Positions 17,101 through 24,452 of a stretch of 64,000 bases of DNA are shown here, piece by piece; positions within the stretch are counted from its first letter, which is position 1; the number at the start of each line of letters is the position of its first letter. Origin of the DNA: Streptomyces sp. NBRC 109706 (GTDB lineage Bacteria; Actinomycetota; Actinomycetes; Streptomycetales; Streptomycetaceae); assembly GCF_000974485.1 (NCBI RefSeq), contig NZ_BBOM01000004.1, positions 124,001 to 188,000 on the forward strand. Direction: 5' to 3'. Below the pieces are notes generated by a model. It worked only from the letters and a program-made list of their open reading frames with translations, did no database searches and had not been told where the DNA came from. The position numbers and the translations under genes are program-made.

Positions 17101-18671
17101 GCACCGGCCACCGCAGCGCCGTCGACATCAACGGGCACCTCATGGAGTTCGCCCGCGACCGGGCCGGCCGGGAGACCGCCCGCACCCTCGGGCCCGGGCT
17201 CAGCCTCGACCAGGAGTGGGACGCCGCCGGCCGGCTGCGCCGCCAGTCGCTCACGGTGCGCGGCGCCGTCACCCACACCCGTGGCTACCGCTACCGCGAC
17301 GACAACCACCTCACCGGCATCGCCGACTCCCGGCTCGGCGACATCGCCTACGACCTGGACCCGATCGGCCGGGTCACCGCCGTCACCGGCCCCGGCTGGG
17401 CCGAGCGGTACGCCTACGACGAGGCCGGCAACCAGACCCTCGCCGACTGGGGCGAGCGGCACCCCGAAACCGAGGCCACCGGCACCCGCAGCTACGCCGG
17501 CACCCGACTGGAACAGGCCGGCCGGATCCGCTACACCTACGACGCCGCCGGCCGCACCATGCTGCGCCAACGCACCCGCCTCTCCCGCAAGCCCGACACC
17601 TGGCGCTACACCTGGGACGTCGAGGACCGCCTCACCGCGCTCACCACCCCCGAAGGGGACCGCTGGCACTACCGCTACGACGCGCTCGGACGCCGGGTGG
17701 AGAAGCACCGCCGCACCGACGACGGGCGGATCGCCGAACGCGTCCTCTTCAGCTGGCTGGGCACCACACTCGTCGAACAGACCGCCGTCAGCGAGGCCGA
17801 CCCCGCCCCCACCACCCTCACCTGGGACTACGACGGCCGCCGCCCCCTGGCCCAGACCGAACGCCGTGGCGCCACCGGCACCGCGACGCTGGAACAGACC
17901 CGACTCGACCAGGCCGAGGTCGACGAACGGTTCTACGCCATCGTCACCGACCTCGTCGGCACCCCCGTCCAACTCGTCGACGAAACGGGGGACATCGCCT
18001 GGACGGCCGACACCACGCTGTGGGGCGTCACCCGCCCCACGGCGGCGGACGCCCCCGGCACCCCGCTGCGCTTCCCCGGCCAGTACGCCGACGCCGAGAC
18101 CGGCTGGTACTACAACTTCCACCGCCACTACGACCCGACCACCGGCCGCTACACCTCACCCGACCCGCTCGGCATCGGCCCCGCGCCCAACCCGGTCGCC
18201 TACCCGCGCAACCCCCATGTGTGGAGCGACCCGCACGGGCTGACCCCCTGCTATCTCTTCCGGGGAACCACCCGCGACTTCTCGGGCAGCCCCAACACCC
18301 AGAACATCGGCATCACCCCCACCTCCTCCGACCCCGGCGTGGCCACCGTCTTCGCCACCCACTCGGAGAGCTTCGGCGAGGCATTCGTCCAGGTCATCCC
18401 GACCAGGGCACTGGACGACGTGCCCTACCACGAGGGCTATATCCGCCGCGAGGCCGAATGGGGCGTCGAACTCCCGGCGGACGAACTGGGCCGCCGGGCC
18501 GAGCTGGAGGTGCCGGTCAGCGTCGCCCGGGACATCCTGGGCGACATGGGCATTAACATCCCCAACAACATCCCGATCGGCAGCATCGACTCCACCCTGG
18601 AGTTCGACGTCCCCAAGCTCAGCACCGACCAGATCAACCAGTTCATCTCGGAGGCCAGAAGGCGTGTCTGA
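14103..18671 (+). CDS. RHS/YD-repeat polymorphic toxin 2 with ART-like C-terminal domain
   Basis: This 1,522-aa paralogue of toxin 1 shares the WxG helical N terminus (LDWAGLSADTF), coiled-coil, hydrophobic pair (residues about 250-285), 'DPIDMATGE' plug motif near residue 350, YD repeats and core end (FPGQYADAETGWYYN, then DPHGL). The last 141 residues differ completely from toxin 1. They read YLFRGTTRDF (Arg), TPTSSDPGVATVF (Ser-rich STS-like strand) and REAEWGVELP (E-x-x-x-x-E). This is the R-S-E order of arginine-type ADP-ribosyltransferases, so a mono-ADP-ribosyltransferase toxin is likely (inference). The ATG at 14103 follows a G-rich Shine-Dalgarno. The stop overlaps the next gene by 8 bases. 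Confidence 0.9.
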   Translation: MVRPADWSPVDLDRDPTPGDPDEVRELADDLREFSDDVGEALGKIRGLASERAVLDWAGLSADTFRREFEGVPDNLTKLEDSYALCAEALDGYWPKLQTAQGMADRALDRAISAQADLASAQSALSDATDWVGRAGEEAERLQREGERENVEPPDEADVRAATRDHRAAESAATAARGRVNDAQERLSAARQLALEAREMREEAARVCAQSIDEASDAGIQNRKWWQKPIDWVTDNWDTIVDIAKAIVAVLGIVVMIIGGPLAWVVLAAALIVLADTLIKYANGEASLWDVAFAALDCIPGFKGLTTLGGLAKGLKGLATTGLRGLREGALGLGGLLRRGGRQADDLVCQTDPIDMATGEMVMDATDVRLPGVLPLVLRRHHRTSLREGTWFGRSWTSTLDQRLLLDSGGVRLTTEDGMVLSYPRPDAEFDVLPVEGPRWPLAWDGAPGGAIRVTQRQHGLTLRFAPVPGRRGGELPLVEIADRFGNRIRVGYDAEGAPNEVVHDGGYRLGLTTAGRRITAVTLLSDPDQPVLARYGYGEHGDLTEVFDSTGLPLRLTYDDRHRIVGWRDRNDTWYRYTYDESGRCVATEGTDGILASRVAYHTERQQTVFTDSLGNTTVYQFNDCWQPVAETDPAGGTTHRTFDRYDRPLTVTDPLGRTTCYVYDEDGRLTTIVRPDGREVRFHYDEAGLPTSVVEADGSVTRQEFDEHGNRTAVTDAAGKVTRFTYHPGGALAGTVDALGNATTAVCDAAGLPVEVRTPDGGVTRYRRNALGQPVEITDPSGAVNRLEWTPEGRPLHRVDPLGGHHSWRWDPEGNCLEKSDPTGSVVRFEYGPFDIPVAETTAEGVRREFTRDTELRLRQVREPGGATWEYSYDPAGRLVAETDFDGRSRRYQHDAAGQLVARVNPSGETLTLERDVLGQIVTRSAPGVTATFERDPLGRLRRAVQDGTVLEIERDAVGRVTREICDGRSTSVAYDALGRVHSRTTPSGHTSRHTYDGTGHRSAVDINGHLMEFARDRAGRETARTLGPGLSLDQEWDAAGRLRRQSLTVRGAVTHTRGYRYRDDNHLTGIADSRLGDIAYDLDPIGRVTAVTGPGWAERYAYDEAGNQTLADWGERHPETEATGTRSYAGTRLEQAGRIRYTYDAAGRTMLRQRTRLSRKPDTWRYTWDVEDRLTALTTPEGDRWHYRYDALGRRVEKHRRTDDGRIAERVLFSWLGTTLVEQTAVSEADPAPTTLTWDYDGRRPLAQTERRGATGTATLEQTRLDQAEVDERFYAIVTDLVGTPVQLVDETGDIAWTADTTLWGVTRPTAADAPGTPLRFPGQYADAETGWYYNFHRHYDPTTGRYTSPDPLGIGPAPNPVAYPRNPHVWSDPHGLTPCYLFRGTTRDFSGSPNTQNIGITPTSSDPGVATVFATHSESFGEAFVQVIPTRALDDVPYHEGYIRREAEWGVELPADELGRRAELEVPVSVARDILGDMGINIPNNIPIGSIDSTLEFDVPKLSTDQINQFISEARRRV

Positions 18672-18924
18672 ACAAGCCGAGTTGTCCGTCCACCACATCG
18701 TCAGCACGGACCCCAACGGCGCGGTCTGCGTCGTCCGCTGCCTCGCGGGCCCGGCCCGTCGCGGCACGGTGTTCCGCGTCGCCGACGCCGAGTTCCGCCT
18801 CGACGAGATCGAGTGGTACGGACGCCAGGTCGACTCCCTCGACCCCGCCCACCACGGCAAGGTCCGCCTCACCGGCCCCACGACCGACCACCTCCGGCCG
18901 GGAGCCGTCCTGACCACCCCATGA
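18664..18924 (+). CDS. Candidate immunity protein for RHS toxin 2, EF-Tu domain 2-like fold
   Basis: This 86-aa protein has a GTG start overlapping the toxin 2 stop by 8 bases, with GGAGG upstream. It reads as a small beta-barrel: VVRCLAGPARRGTVFRVADA, LDEIEWYGRQVDSLDP, KVRLTGPTTDHLRPGAVL. This strand and glycine pattern resembles domain 2 of translational GTPases (EF-Tu/SelB). In those proteins the 'G-x-x-x-x-G-x-x-F' turn and final 'L-x-x-G-x-x-L' recur. Tight overlap and position behind the toxin tip argue for immunity. If the fold is right, it could act as a decoy or mimic of a translation factor modified by the toxin (speculation). Confidence 0.65.
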   Translation: MSEQAELSVHHIVSTDPNGAVCVVRCLAGPARRGTVFRVADAEFRLDEIEWYGRQVDSLDPAHHGKVRLTGPTTDHLRPGAVLTTP

Positions 18925-18949
18925 CGGCGGGGCACGCAATCGCCCGTGC

Positions 18950-18969
18950 GCGGGCGGTGACTAAGCTGG
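18950..18969 (+). promoter_or_regulatory. Promoter repeat, copy 1 (GCGGGCGGTGACTAAGCTGG)
   Basis: This 20-base sequence recurs exactly at 21766-21785. TAAGCT (18962-18967) fits the TANNNT -10 consensus and lies 49 bases before the lipoprotein start in both copies. A CGCCCG/CGGGCG hairpin overlaps its left end in this copy only. Confidence 0.55.
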
Positions 18970-19015
18970 GGCGCCGGTCAGATGTTGTATCGCCTTCTGC
19001 GGATGCGGAGTTGCT

Positions 19016-19684
19016 GTGACCCGTCGAAACCGAACCACGTACACGGCCGCCCTGGCGGCCGGTGCTCTGCTGCTGACCTCCTGCGGCGGAGGCGGAGACG
19101 ACACCGTCGACGACGAAATCGCCGGCGCCCAAACCACGGCCGAGAACACCCCGGAGCCGGAGCCTTCCGAGGACCCCACCCCCACCGAACCAGCCGACGA
19201 CGACCGCCCGGAAATCGACCTGGGCCCGGACTTCGAGAACGTCTACGAAGACGACCTGACCGGCGACCCAGTGGCAGACGCAGCCCTCCGGGACCTGCGG
19301 GGTTTTGAGGACGCCGTAGCCGAAGTCATCGTGACAAACGATATTGGCCGCCCGGCACTTCGCTACTACGCGAGTGGCGAGGCTCTCGACACCGCGCTCC
19401 GCGTTCTTGACGGAATTATCGAGGACGGTCTTTCTTCCGCCGGGACCGTACGCTATTTCAACCGGAGCGTGACGATTCTGGAGGGTGAAGAAGCCGCCAC
19501 CTTCACCCAGTGCCGTGACTCAAGCGGAGTGGACGGAATCAACTTCGTGACAGGGGAGATCCTTGACGAACGCGACCCCAGCTCAAAGCCGGACCTTTAT
19601 GCTGGCCGTCTGGAGCTGAATTCGGAAGGCGTCTGGCAGACCGTGGGATTTGAGCAAGAGCCGGACTCCCCCCTGTGCGCATGA
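19016..19684 (+). CDS. Lipoprotein, copy 1 of duplicated pair
   Basis: This 222-aa protein has a lipobox (LLLTSC, Cys about residue 23) after a short basic/hydrophobic signal, then GGGGDD and a long Glu/Pro/Asp/Thr-rich linker, typical of surface tethering. The globular part (residues 75-222) contains two cysteines (TQCRDSS and the penultimate PLCA) that could pair. The GTG start has GGAG five bases upstream. Its stop overlaps the next gene (ATGA). It is paralogous to 21832-22497: N-terminal 70 residues nearly identical, the rest about half conserved. It is probably lipidated on the outer face of the membrane. The function is unknown; proximity to the Tad operon suggests a cell-surface role. 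Confidence 0.8.
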   Translation: MTRRNRTTYTAALAAGALLLTSCGGGGDDTVDDEIAGAQTTAENTPEPEPSEDPTPTEPADDDRPEIDLGPDFENVYEDDLTGDPVADAALRDLRGFEDAVAEVIVTNDIGRPALRYYASGEALDTALRVLDGIIEDGLSSAGTVRYFNRSVTILEGEEAATFTQCRDSSGVDGINFVTGEILDERDPSSKPDLYAGRLELNSEGVWQTVGFEQEPDSPLCA

Positions 19685-20718
19685 GCATGGCTTCCCGTTG
19701 CCGGCTCGCGGTCCTGGTCGCGGTTCTCGCTGTCCTCCTGCTTCCGCAGGCTGCCTCAGGGGACGACTACTGGGGAGAACGAGTCACGGAAGACTCAGAC
19801 GAGTCTGCCGGCTCCGGGGGGCAGGACCTGGGGGCGGGGGTAGCGCGTATCGAGTTCTCGTCCGATTCACAGAGTGAGGACACCGGTTCCACGAGCACTT
19901 CGAGCGGGGCATGGTCGCCGCCGGCCTGTTACTACGCGCCGACTCGATCGCCCGAGCAGATGCAGGCGTTCGTGGCCGACTACTCGGAGCGCTTCTACAG
20001 GGCGCCTTTCCCGGACGAGGACAAGCAGGGCGTGCGGGACTTCATCGACTCCACCTATGGCGAGGATGGCGAGTTCCCCGACTACCATCTCGACCGCCAG
20101 GGTGAGGGCATGTTCTGGCAGGTGGTCAGGAACGAGGACCATCCCGATCGCAACGCCCGGTGGGAGTGTGAACCCCGTACGTTCTGGGTGGATTTCGGGG
20201 ATGCTCCGCCTGCTGATATTCCGGAGGTGGTGGATATCGCGATGCTTGCGGAGTTGGCGTATGAGCGTATTCGTGTGCCGGATACGGTGGTTGAGTTGAA
20301 TCCGGTGGGTGTGCAGACGGTGAATTTGCCGATGTGGGTGTGGTTGCCGGTGGGGGAGTTTGGGCCGGTGTCGGTGACGGCTTCCTTGGAGGGGTATGGG
20401 TTGTCGGCGACGACGACCGCCACCCCCGTTGGGCTGGCCGTGGAGCCGGGGACGGAGGATGCGGTGTCGCATCCGGGGTCGGGGGAGTGTCCGGTGGATG
20501 CGCCGGCGTATCACGGGGGGTTGGTGGGGCAGGAGCCGGTGTGTGGGGTGACGTATCTGCGGTCGACGGAGGAGGGGGGCGTGTACTCGCTGTCGGCGTC
20601 GTTGCGTTGGGAGATCACGTGGGAGGGCTCGGACGGCAGCGGCGGCACGTTGCCGGACGGTGTGTTCGAGACGACCTACGACCTGACCGTCGACGAGGTC
20701 CAGACAGTCGTCCGCTGA
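19681..20718 (+). CDS. Secreted protein, copy 1 of duplicated pair
   Basis: This 345-aa protein has a signal peptide (MSMASRCRLAVLVAVLAVLL) cleaved near QAASG. A conserved WSPPACYYAPT segment follows, then an alpha-helical part (residues 95-160) and a beta-rich C-terminal half with several cysteines (CEPRTFWVDF, GSGECPVDAP, EPVCGVTY). The ATG at 19681 overlaps the lipoprotein stop. Residues after about 162 are nearly identical to copy 2, both in protein and DNA (20166-20714), with T-ending codons unlike its own 5' half. Similar proteins sit upstream of Tad clusters in Streptomyces (from memory). It is probably an exported partner of the lipoprotein. Confidence 0.75.
   Translation: MSMASRCRLAVLVAVLAVLLLPQAASGDDYWGERVTEDSDESAGSGGQDLGAGVARIEFSSDSQSEDTGSTSTSSGAWSPPACYYAPTRSPEQMQAFVADYSERFYRAPFPDEDKQGVRDFIDSTYGEDGEFPDYHLDRQGEGMFWQVVRNEDHPDRNARWECEPRTFWVDFGDAPPADIPEVVDIAMLAELAYERIRVPDTVVELNPVGVQTVNLPMWVWLPVGEFGPVSVTASLEGYGLSATTTATPVGLAVEPGTEDAVSHPGSGECPVDAPAYHGGLVGQEPVCGVTYLRSTEEGGVYSLSASLRWEITWEGSDGSGGTLPDGVFETTYDLTVDEVQTVVR
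20166..20714 (+). repeat. 549-bp near-identical repeat, copy 1
   Basis: The same 549 bases recur at 22961-23509 with a few per cent mismatches, most of them around 20415-20475. The repeat covers the C-terminal half of both secreted proteins, while their 5' halves have diverged strongly. Confidence 0.9.
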
Positions 20719-20771
20719 CTGGTGGACCAAATCGATCCCGCACCCTCGCCAGGCGCGGCGCCAGATTCTCC

Positions 20772-21074
20772 ATGTCGAACGTCTTCAATCAGTTGTTGGC
20801 TGGGAAACCCTCTATGCGCAAGCGGACCTTCGGCGATCGCGAGATCGCCATCGTCGATGTCGACGACGCTTCTTCCGGCGAGCACATCATCGAGTTCCAC
20901 GACCCCGCGATCGGCTCCGCCGGCGCGCATCTGGCGGTGGTGATCCCGGAAGGCGGCGACTGGGGGGACGCGCTGGTGAGCGTCAGCCCGCGCGTGAACG
21001 AGATCTCCGCCGCCTTCGTCACCTGGTCACTTGAGACCGCGCGCGCCATGGCCTTCCCTCCCGCCACCCCCTGA
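20772..21074 (+). CDS. Small conserved-looking acidic protein
   Basis: This 100-aa protein (MSNVFNQLLAGKP ... DREIAIVDVDDASSGEHIIE ... RAMAFPPATP) has no signal, membrane helix or known motif. A compact alpha/beta fold is suggested by alternating strands (AIVDVDD, LAVVIPEGG, ALVSVSP) and a C-terminal helix. The ATG at 20772 lacks a clear Shine-Dalgarno. An internal ATG at 20814 is possible. It is separated by 53 bases from the secreted protein and followed by the methyltransferase, between the two copies of the lipoprotein/secreted pair. Codon bias supports it as real. Family not recognised. Confidence 0.55.
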   Translation: MSNVFNQLLAGKPSMRKRTFGDREIAIVDVDDASSGEHIIEFHDPAIGSAGAHLAVVIPEGGDWGDALVSVSPRVNEISAAFVTWSLETARAMAFPPATP

Positions 21075-21195
21075 CCGCTGCATGGCGAACGGAGGTCCGC
21101 TGTGTCGATTTGTCCCGGTGGGATGTCAACCAGTCATGTGCAGTAGCGACGGCATCGGCCTGGCTGCGGCGACCGGAGGCCGGGCCGACCACGTT

Positions 21196-21780
21196 ATGAC
21201 GGAACGCGCCTTACCACCCCGGGTGTTGACCGCTCTGCGGACCGCCTCGGCATGGGGCTTCCCCGACAGCTGCACTCCCGCGGTCGGTCGCCTCCTTCGC
21301 CTTCTCGCCGCCTCCAAGCCGGGCGGCATCATCGCCGAGAGCGGTACCGGCGCGGGTGTCGGCACCGCCTGGCTCCACGCCGGCCTGAGCGCCGACGCCC
21401 GTCTGATCACGGTCGAACGCGACGCGCGGCTGGCCCGCCGAGCGGCCGGCCTCTTCGCCGACGACCCCCGCGTCACCGTGCTCACCGGAGACTGGACCCG
21501 GCTCGAACAACACGCCCCGTTCGACGTCTTCTTCTGCGACGGCGGCGGCAAACGCGACGCCCCCGACCGCGTCGTGGACCTCCTCGCCCCCGGCGGGCTC
21601 CTCCTCCTCGACGACTTCACCCCCTCCCCTCACTGGCCACCCCACTTCGCCGGCGGGGTCGACGAGTTACGTCTCCACTACCTGACCCACCCCGCCCTGA
21701 CCACGACGGAAGTCCTCACCACCCCGACCACGTCGGCCATCGTCGGGGTGCGGAGTCGGTCGACTGCGGGCGGTGACTAA
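21196..21780 (+). CDS. Class I SAM-dependent methyltransferase (O-methyltransferase-like), with TTA codons
   Basis: This is a 194-aa protein. ESGTGAGVGTAWLHAGL is the SAM-binding motif I, RLITVERDARLARRAAGLF is motif II with the acidic residue after beta-2, and FFCDGGG then LLAPGGLLLLDDF are motifs III and IV. The layout is like the caffeoyl-CoA O-methyltransferase group. The start is uncertain: ATG 21196 matches the expected N terminus but lacks a near Shine-Dalgarno; ATG 21136 is an alternative. TTA codons at 21211-21213 and 21667-21669 predict bldA dependence. Its TAA stop lies inside the promoter repeat of the next gene, so the C terminus was probably reset by the duplication. Confidence 0.7.
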   Translation: MTERALPPRVLTALRTASAWGFPDSCTPAVGRLLRLLAASKPGGIIAESGTGAGVGTAWLHAGLSADARLITVERDARLARRAAGLFADDPRVTVLTGDWTRLEQHAPFDVFFCDGGGKRDAPDRVVDLLAPGGLLLLDDFTPSPHWPPHFAGGVDELRLHYLTHPALTTTEVLTTPTTSAIVGVRSRSTAGGD

Positions 21781-21785
21781 GCTGG
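21766..21785 (+). promoter_or_regulatory. Promoter repeat, copy 2
   Basis: This is an exact 20-base copy of 18950-18969. The -10 candidate TAAGCT (21778-21783) is again 49 bases from the lipoprotein start, and its TAA doubles as the methyltransferase stop codon. Confidence 0.55.
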
Positions 21786-21831
21786 TGGTCAGTCAGGTGT
21801 ATGAACCGTCTTCTGGTGATGCGGAGTTGCT

Positions 21832-22497
21832 GTGACTCGTCGGAACCGAATCGCTTACGCGGCCGCTCTGGCGGCCGGTGCTCTGCTGCTGACCTCCTGC
21901 GGTGGAGGCGGAGACGACACCGTCGACGACGAAATCGCCGGCGCCCAAACCACGGCCGAGGACACCCCGGAGCCGGAACCCTCCGAGGACCCCGCCCCCA
22001 CCGAACCAGCCGACGACGACCGCCCGGAAATCGACCTGGGCCCGGACCTGGAGAACGTCTACGAGAGCGAGGTTTCCGGGGGCCCGGAGGTGGATGCGAT
22101 TGTTGAGTCCCTTCAGGGGTTCAACGACGCGGTGGACGAGGCCATCGTCAGCCGCGAGAACGACCGGCCAGCGCTGCGCTATTACATCGCCGGGGAGGCA
22201 CTGGACAGAACGGTCCGGATCCTTGACAGCATGTATGAGGATGGCCATACCTCTGCCGGGAAGGCTCACTATGTCATTCGCGAGGTCAATCTTGTGGACG
22301 AAACGTCGGCAACCTTCAGTTACTGCCGGGACTACTCGGAGACGGTGACGCTCGATGTCAACACGGGAGAGATCGTCGAACCGGCTGAGCCTGGAGCTGT
22401 GCCCGATCTCTTCTTCGGCCGCGTAAAGCTGAACACGGACGGTGTATGGCAGGCGGTCGACTATGACCTTGAGCCCAATGCGGCCGAGTGCGCATGA
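21832..22497 (+). CDS. Lipoprotein, copy 2 of duplicated pair
   Basis: This is a 221-aa paralogue of 19016-19684. The signal and lipobox (LLLTSC), the GGGGDDTVDDEIAGAQTT start and the acidic Pro-rich linker are almost unchanged. From residue 75 on the sequence diverges (FNDAVDEAIVSREN, then RALRYYIAGEALDRTVRILD). Both copies keep the 'PALRYY-x-x-GEALD' core, one central Cys (YCRDYS) and a final Cys (AECA). GTG start with the same GGAG leader. The stop overlaps the next gene by ATGA. Exported and lipidated; role unknown, presumably acting with its secreted partner. Confidence 0.8.
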   Translation: MTRRNRIAYAAALAAGALLLTSCGGGGDDTVDDEIAGAQTTAEDTPEPEPSEDPAPTEPADDDRPEIDLGPDLENVYESEVSGGPEVDAIVESLQGFNDAVDEAIVSRENDRPALRYYIAGEALDRTVRILDSMYEDGHTSAGKAHYVIREVNLVDETSATFSYCRDYSETVTLDVNTGEIVEPAEPGAVPDLFFGRVKLNTDGVWQAVDYDLEPNAAECA

Positions 22498-23513
22498 TGC
22501 GTGCCCTTTTATGGCGGCGTGTCGGGCTGTCCGCTTTTCTCTGCCTGGTGCTGACGGCGGGCTCGGACGGACGACGGGGATTGGAAGTCGAGATCCATTC
22601 CGAACGCCATGACCGTACCCTCGGGGCCAGTGTGGCGGCATCCGGGATCACCTACAGCTCGTCGGAGGGCGGCACCGGAGTAGGTTCTGTCGACAGTACG
22701 ACATCCTGGTCTCCGCCCGCCTGTTACTACGCACCGACCCACACTCCCGAGGAATACCGCGCGTTCTGGGCCGAGTTGTCGAGCGAGTTCTATGGGGCAG
22801 GCCATCTCCCCGAGGACAAGGAGGCGTTACGGCAGTCCCTCAGTGACCTCTACGGGCCCGATGGCGAATATCCCGACTACAACGTCGACCGGCAGGGTGA
22901 GGGGATGTTCTGGCAGGCAGTGCGAAATGAGGAACATCCGGACCGCACTGCGCAGTTCGCGTGTGAACCCCGTACGTTCTGGGTGGATTTCGGGGATGCT
23001 CCGCCGGCTGATGTTCCGCAGGTGGTGGATATCGCGATGCTTGCGGAGTTGGCGTATGAGCGTATTCGTGTGCCGGATACGGTGGTTGAGTTGAATCCGG
23101 TGGGTGTGCAGACGGTGAATTTGCCGATGTGGGTGTGGTTGCCGGTGGGGGAGTTTGGGCCGGTGTCGGTGACGGCTTCGTTGGAGGGGTATGGGTTGTC
23201 GGCGACGACGACTGCGGCGCCGGTTGGGTTGAGGGTGGTGCCGGGGACGGGGGATGCGGTGGTGTATCCGGGGTCGGGGGAGTGTCCGGTGGATGCGCCG
23301 GCGTATCACGGGGGGTTGGTGGGGCAGGAGCCGGTGTGTGGGGTGACGTATCTGCGGTCGACGGGGGAGGGGGGCGTGTACTCGCTGTCGGCGTCGTTGC
23401 GTTGGGAGATCACGTGGGAGGGCTCGGACGGCAGCGGCGGCACGTTGCCGGACGGTGTGTTCGAGACGACCTACGACCTGACCGTCGACGAGGTCCAGAC
23501 AGTCGTCCGGTAG
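22494..23513 (+). CDS. Secreted protein, copy 2 of duplicated pair, with TTA codon
   Basis: This 339-aa paralogue of 19681-20718 has a signal peptide (MMRALLWRRVGLSAFLCLVL). It keeps the WSPPACYYAPTHTPEEY segment, a helical region with the shared 'DRQGEGMFWQ' motif, and the near-identical C-terminal half. The ATG overlaps the lipoprotein stop. A TTA codon at 22827-22829 (in KEALRQ) makes translation bldA-dependent in principle; copy 1 has no TTA at the equivalent site. It lies 164 bases upstream of the Tad operon in the same direction. Confidence 0.75.
   Translation: MMRALLWRRVGLSAFLCLVLTAGSDGRRGLEVEIHSERHDRTLGASVAASGITYSSSEGGTGVGSVDSTTSWSPPACYYAPTHTPEEYRAFWAELSSEFYGAGHLPEDKEALRQSLSDLYGPDGEYPDYNVDRQGEGMFWQAVRNEEHPDRTAQFACEPRTFWVDFGDAPPADVPQVVDIAMLAELAYERIRVPDTVVELNPVGVQTVNLPMWVWLPVGEFGPVSVTASLEGYGLSATTTAAPVGLRVVPGTGDAVVYPGSGECPVDAPAYHGGLVGQEPVCGVTYLRSTGEGGVYSLSASLRWEITWEGSDGSGGTLPDGVFETTYDLTVDEVQTVVR
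22961..23509 (+). repeat. 549-bp near-identical repeat, copy 2
   Basis: Partner of 20166-20714. The tract keeps many codons ending in T or G (GAT, GCT, ATT, CGT, TTG), which is unusual beside the C-ending codons of neighbouring genes. Confidence 0.9.
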
Positions 23514-23677
23514 GGGGCACCAGCCGTGAGAGAGGTGTGACCTGGCGGCCGTTGATGGCGTGATGAGCGGACTGATAGCGTGCGAATCACCGGATAGGGT
23601 AATGAGACCGTTCTTTTGCGTGAACGTACGCGACGTGCTTGTAGGTGTCTCCTCCACGTGGGAACCGGGGTTGGCGG

Positions 23678-24394
23678 ATGAGAACTGAGGACCGGGTGTC
23701 CACGGCTGCCAAGAAGTCGATCGCCGTTGGCCCAGGGGTCGGGGACCGGTTGCCGGCTCCCCCGAGGGAGCGGAAGCCCGCGCTGGCGGCGTTGGCCGCT
23801 CTTCTGGTGCTGGTGGGTGCCCTGGGTGCCACGGTGTTGGTGATGCGCGCCGGGGACCGGATGGAGGCGATTCAGGTCACCGAGCGGGTCCCGATGGGGC
23901 AGCGCATTCCGGAGTCGGCCATGAAGATGGTGCTGGTCGCCGACGACGACGCCGTGGACTATGTGCCCTGGGAACAGCGGGGCAGCCTCGCGGAGCAGTA
24001 CCGTCCGGTGACGGATCTGATGGCCGGCACGGTGCTGGTGGGCCAGATGCTCACGGGTGAGTCGACGCTCGCCGAGGGCGAGGTCATGGTCGGTGTCTCG
24101 CTCCAACCGGGGCAGTATCCCTCGGGGCTTGAGCCCGGCGACACGGTCGCCGCCTACTTCGTCGGGGACGCGGCGCCGCCCGTCGACGCCGAGGAAGGGG
24201 CCGAGCCGTCCGGTGGCGAGACGCTGTTGACGGACCGGGCCAGGGTCGCCGCGATCCATGGCGAGCAGGGGGTCACCGGCACCGGCACGCTGCCCGTGAC
24301 GCTGCGCGTCGAGCAGTCCGTGGTGGCCGATCTGACCCGCGCGGCGGCGTCCGGCGACGTCTCGTTGGTGATCGTCGCCGCCCCCGGCGAGTGA
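23678..24394 (+). CDS. SAF-domain, CpaB/RcpC-like Tad pilus protein
   Basis: This is a 238-aa protein. A basic cytoplasmic N terminus is followed by one membrane helix (ALAALAALLVLVGALGATVL, residues about 36-58). A SAF domain follows (AIQVTERVPMGQRIPESAMK, then AGTVLVGQMLTGES and GVSLQPGQYPSGLEPGDTVA). This is the layout of CpaB/RcpC proteins that assist Tad pilus assembly. The start is either ATG 23678 or GTG 23699 (GAGG upstream). It heads the Tad operon. A TAGGGT hexamer at 23595-23600 could be its -10. The next gene follows after 58 bases. Confidence 0.8.
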   Translation: MRTEDRVSTAAKKSIAVGPGVGDRLPAPPRERKPALAALAALLVLVGALGATVLVMRAGDRMEAIQVTERVPMGQRIPESAMKMVLVADDDAVDYVPWEQRGSLAEQYRPVTDLMAGTVLVGQMLTGESTLAEGEVMVGVSLQPGQYPSGLEPGDTVAAYFVGDAAPPVDAEEGAEPSGGETLLTDRARVAAIHGEQGVTGTGTLPVTLRVEQSVVADLTRAAASGDVSLVIVAAPGE

Positions 24395-24452
24395 GCGCCG
24401 GGATGACGCGGCGAACGGCTCGGGCCGGGGCCGGTGGAGGGGACGGGAACGG

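Noticed and set aside
14193..18128. Long antisense frame opposite RHS toxin 2
   Set aside because: Same shadow effect; no recognisable protein features.
16472..18556. Alternative + strand frame inside RHS toxin 2
   Set aside because: Arg/Pro/His-rich out-of-frame translation of the YD repeats.
20166..23509. Duplicated tract considered as an insertion sequence
   Set aside because: No transposase, terminal inverted repeats or target duplications; repeats coincide with gene halves.
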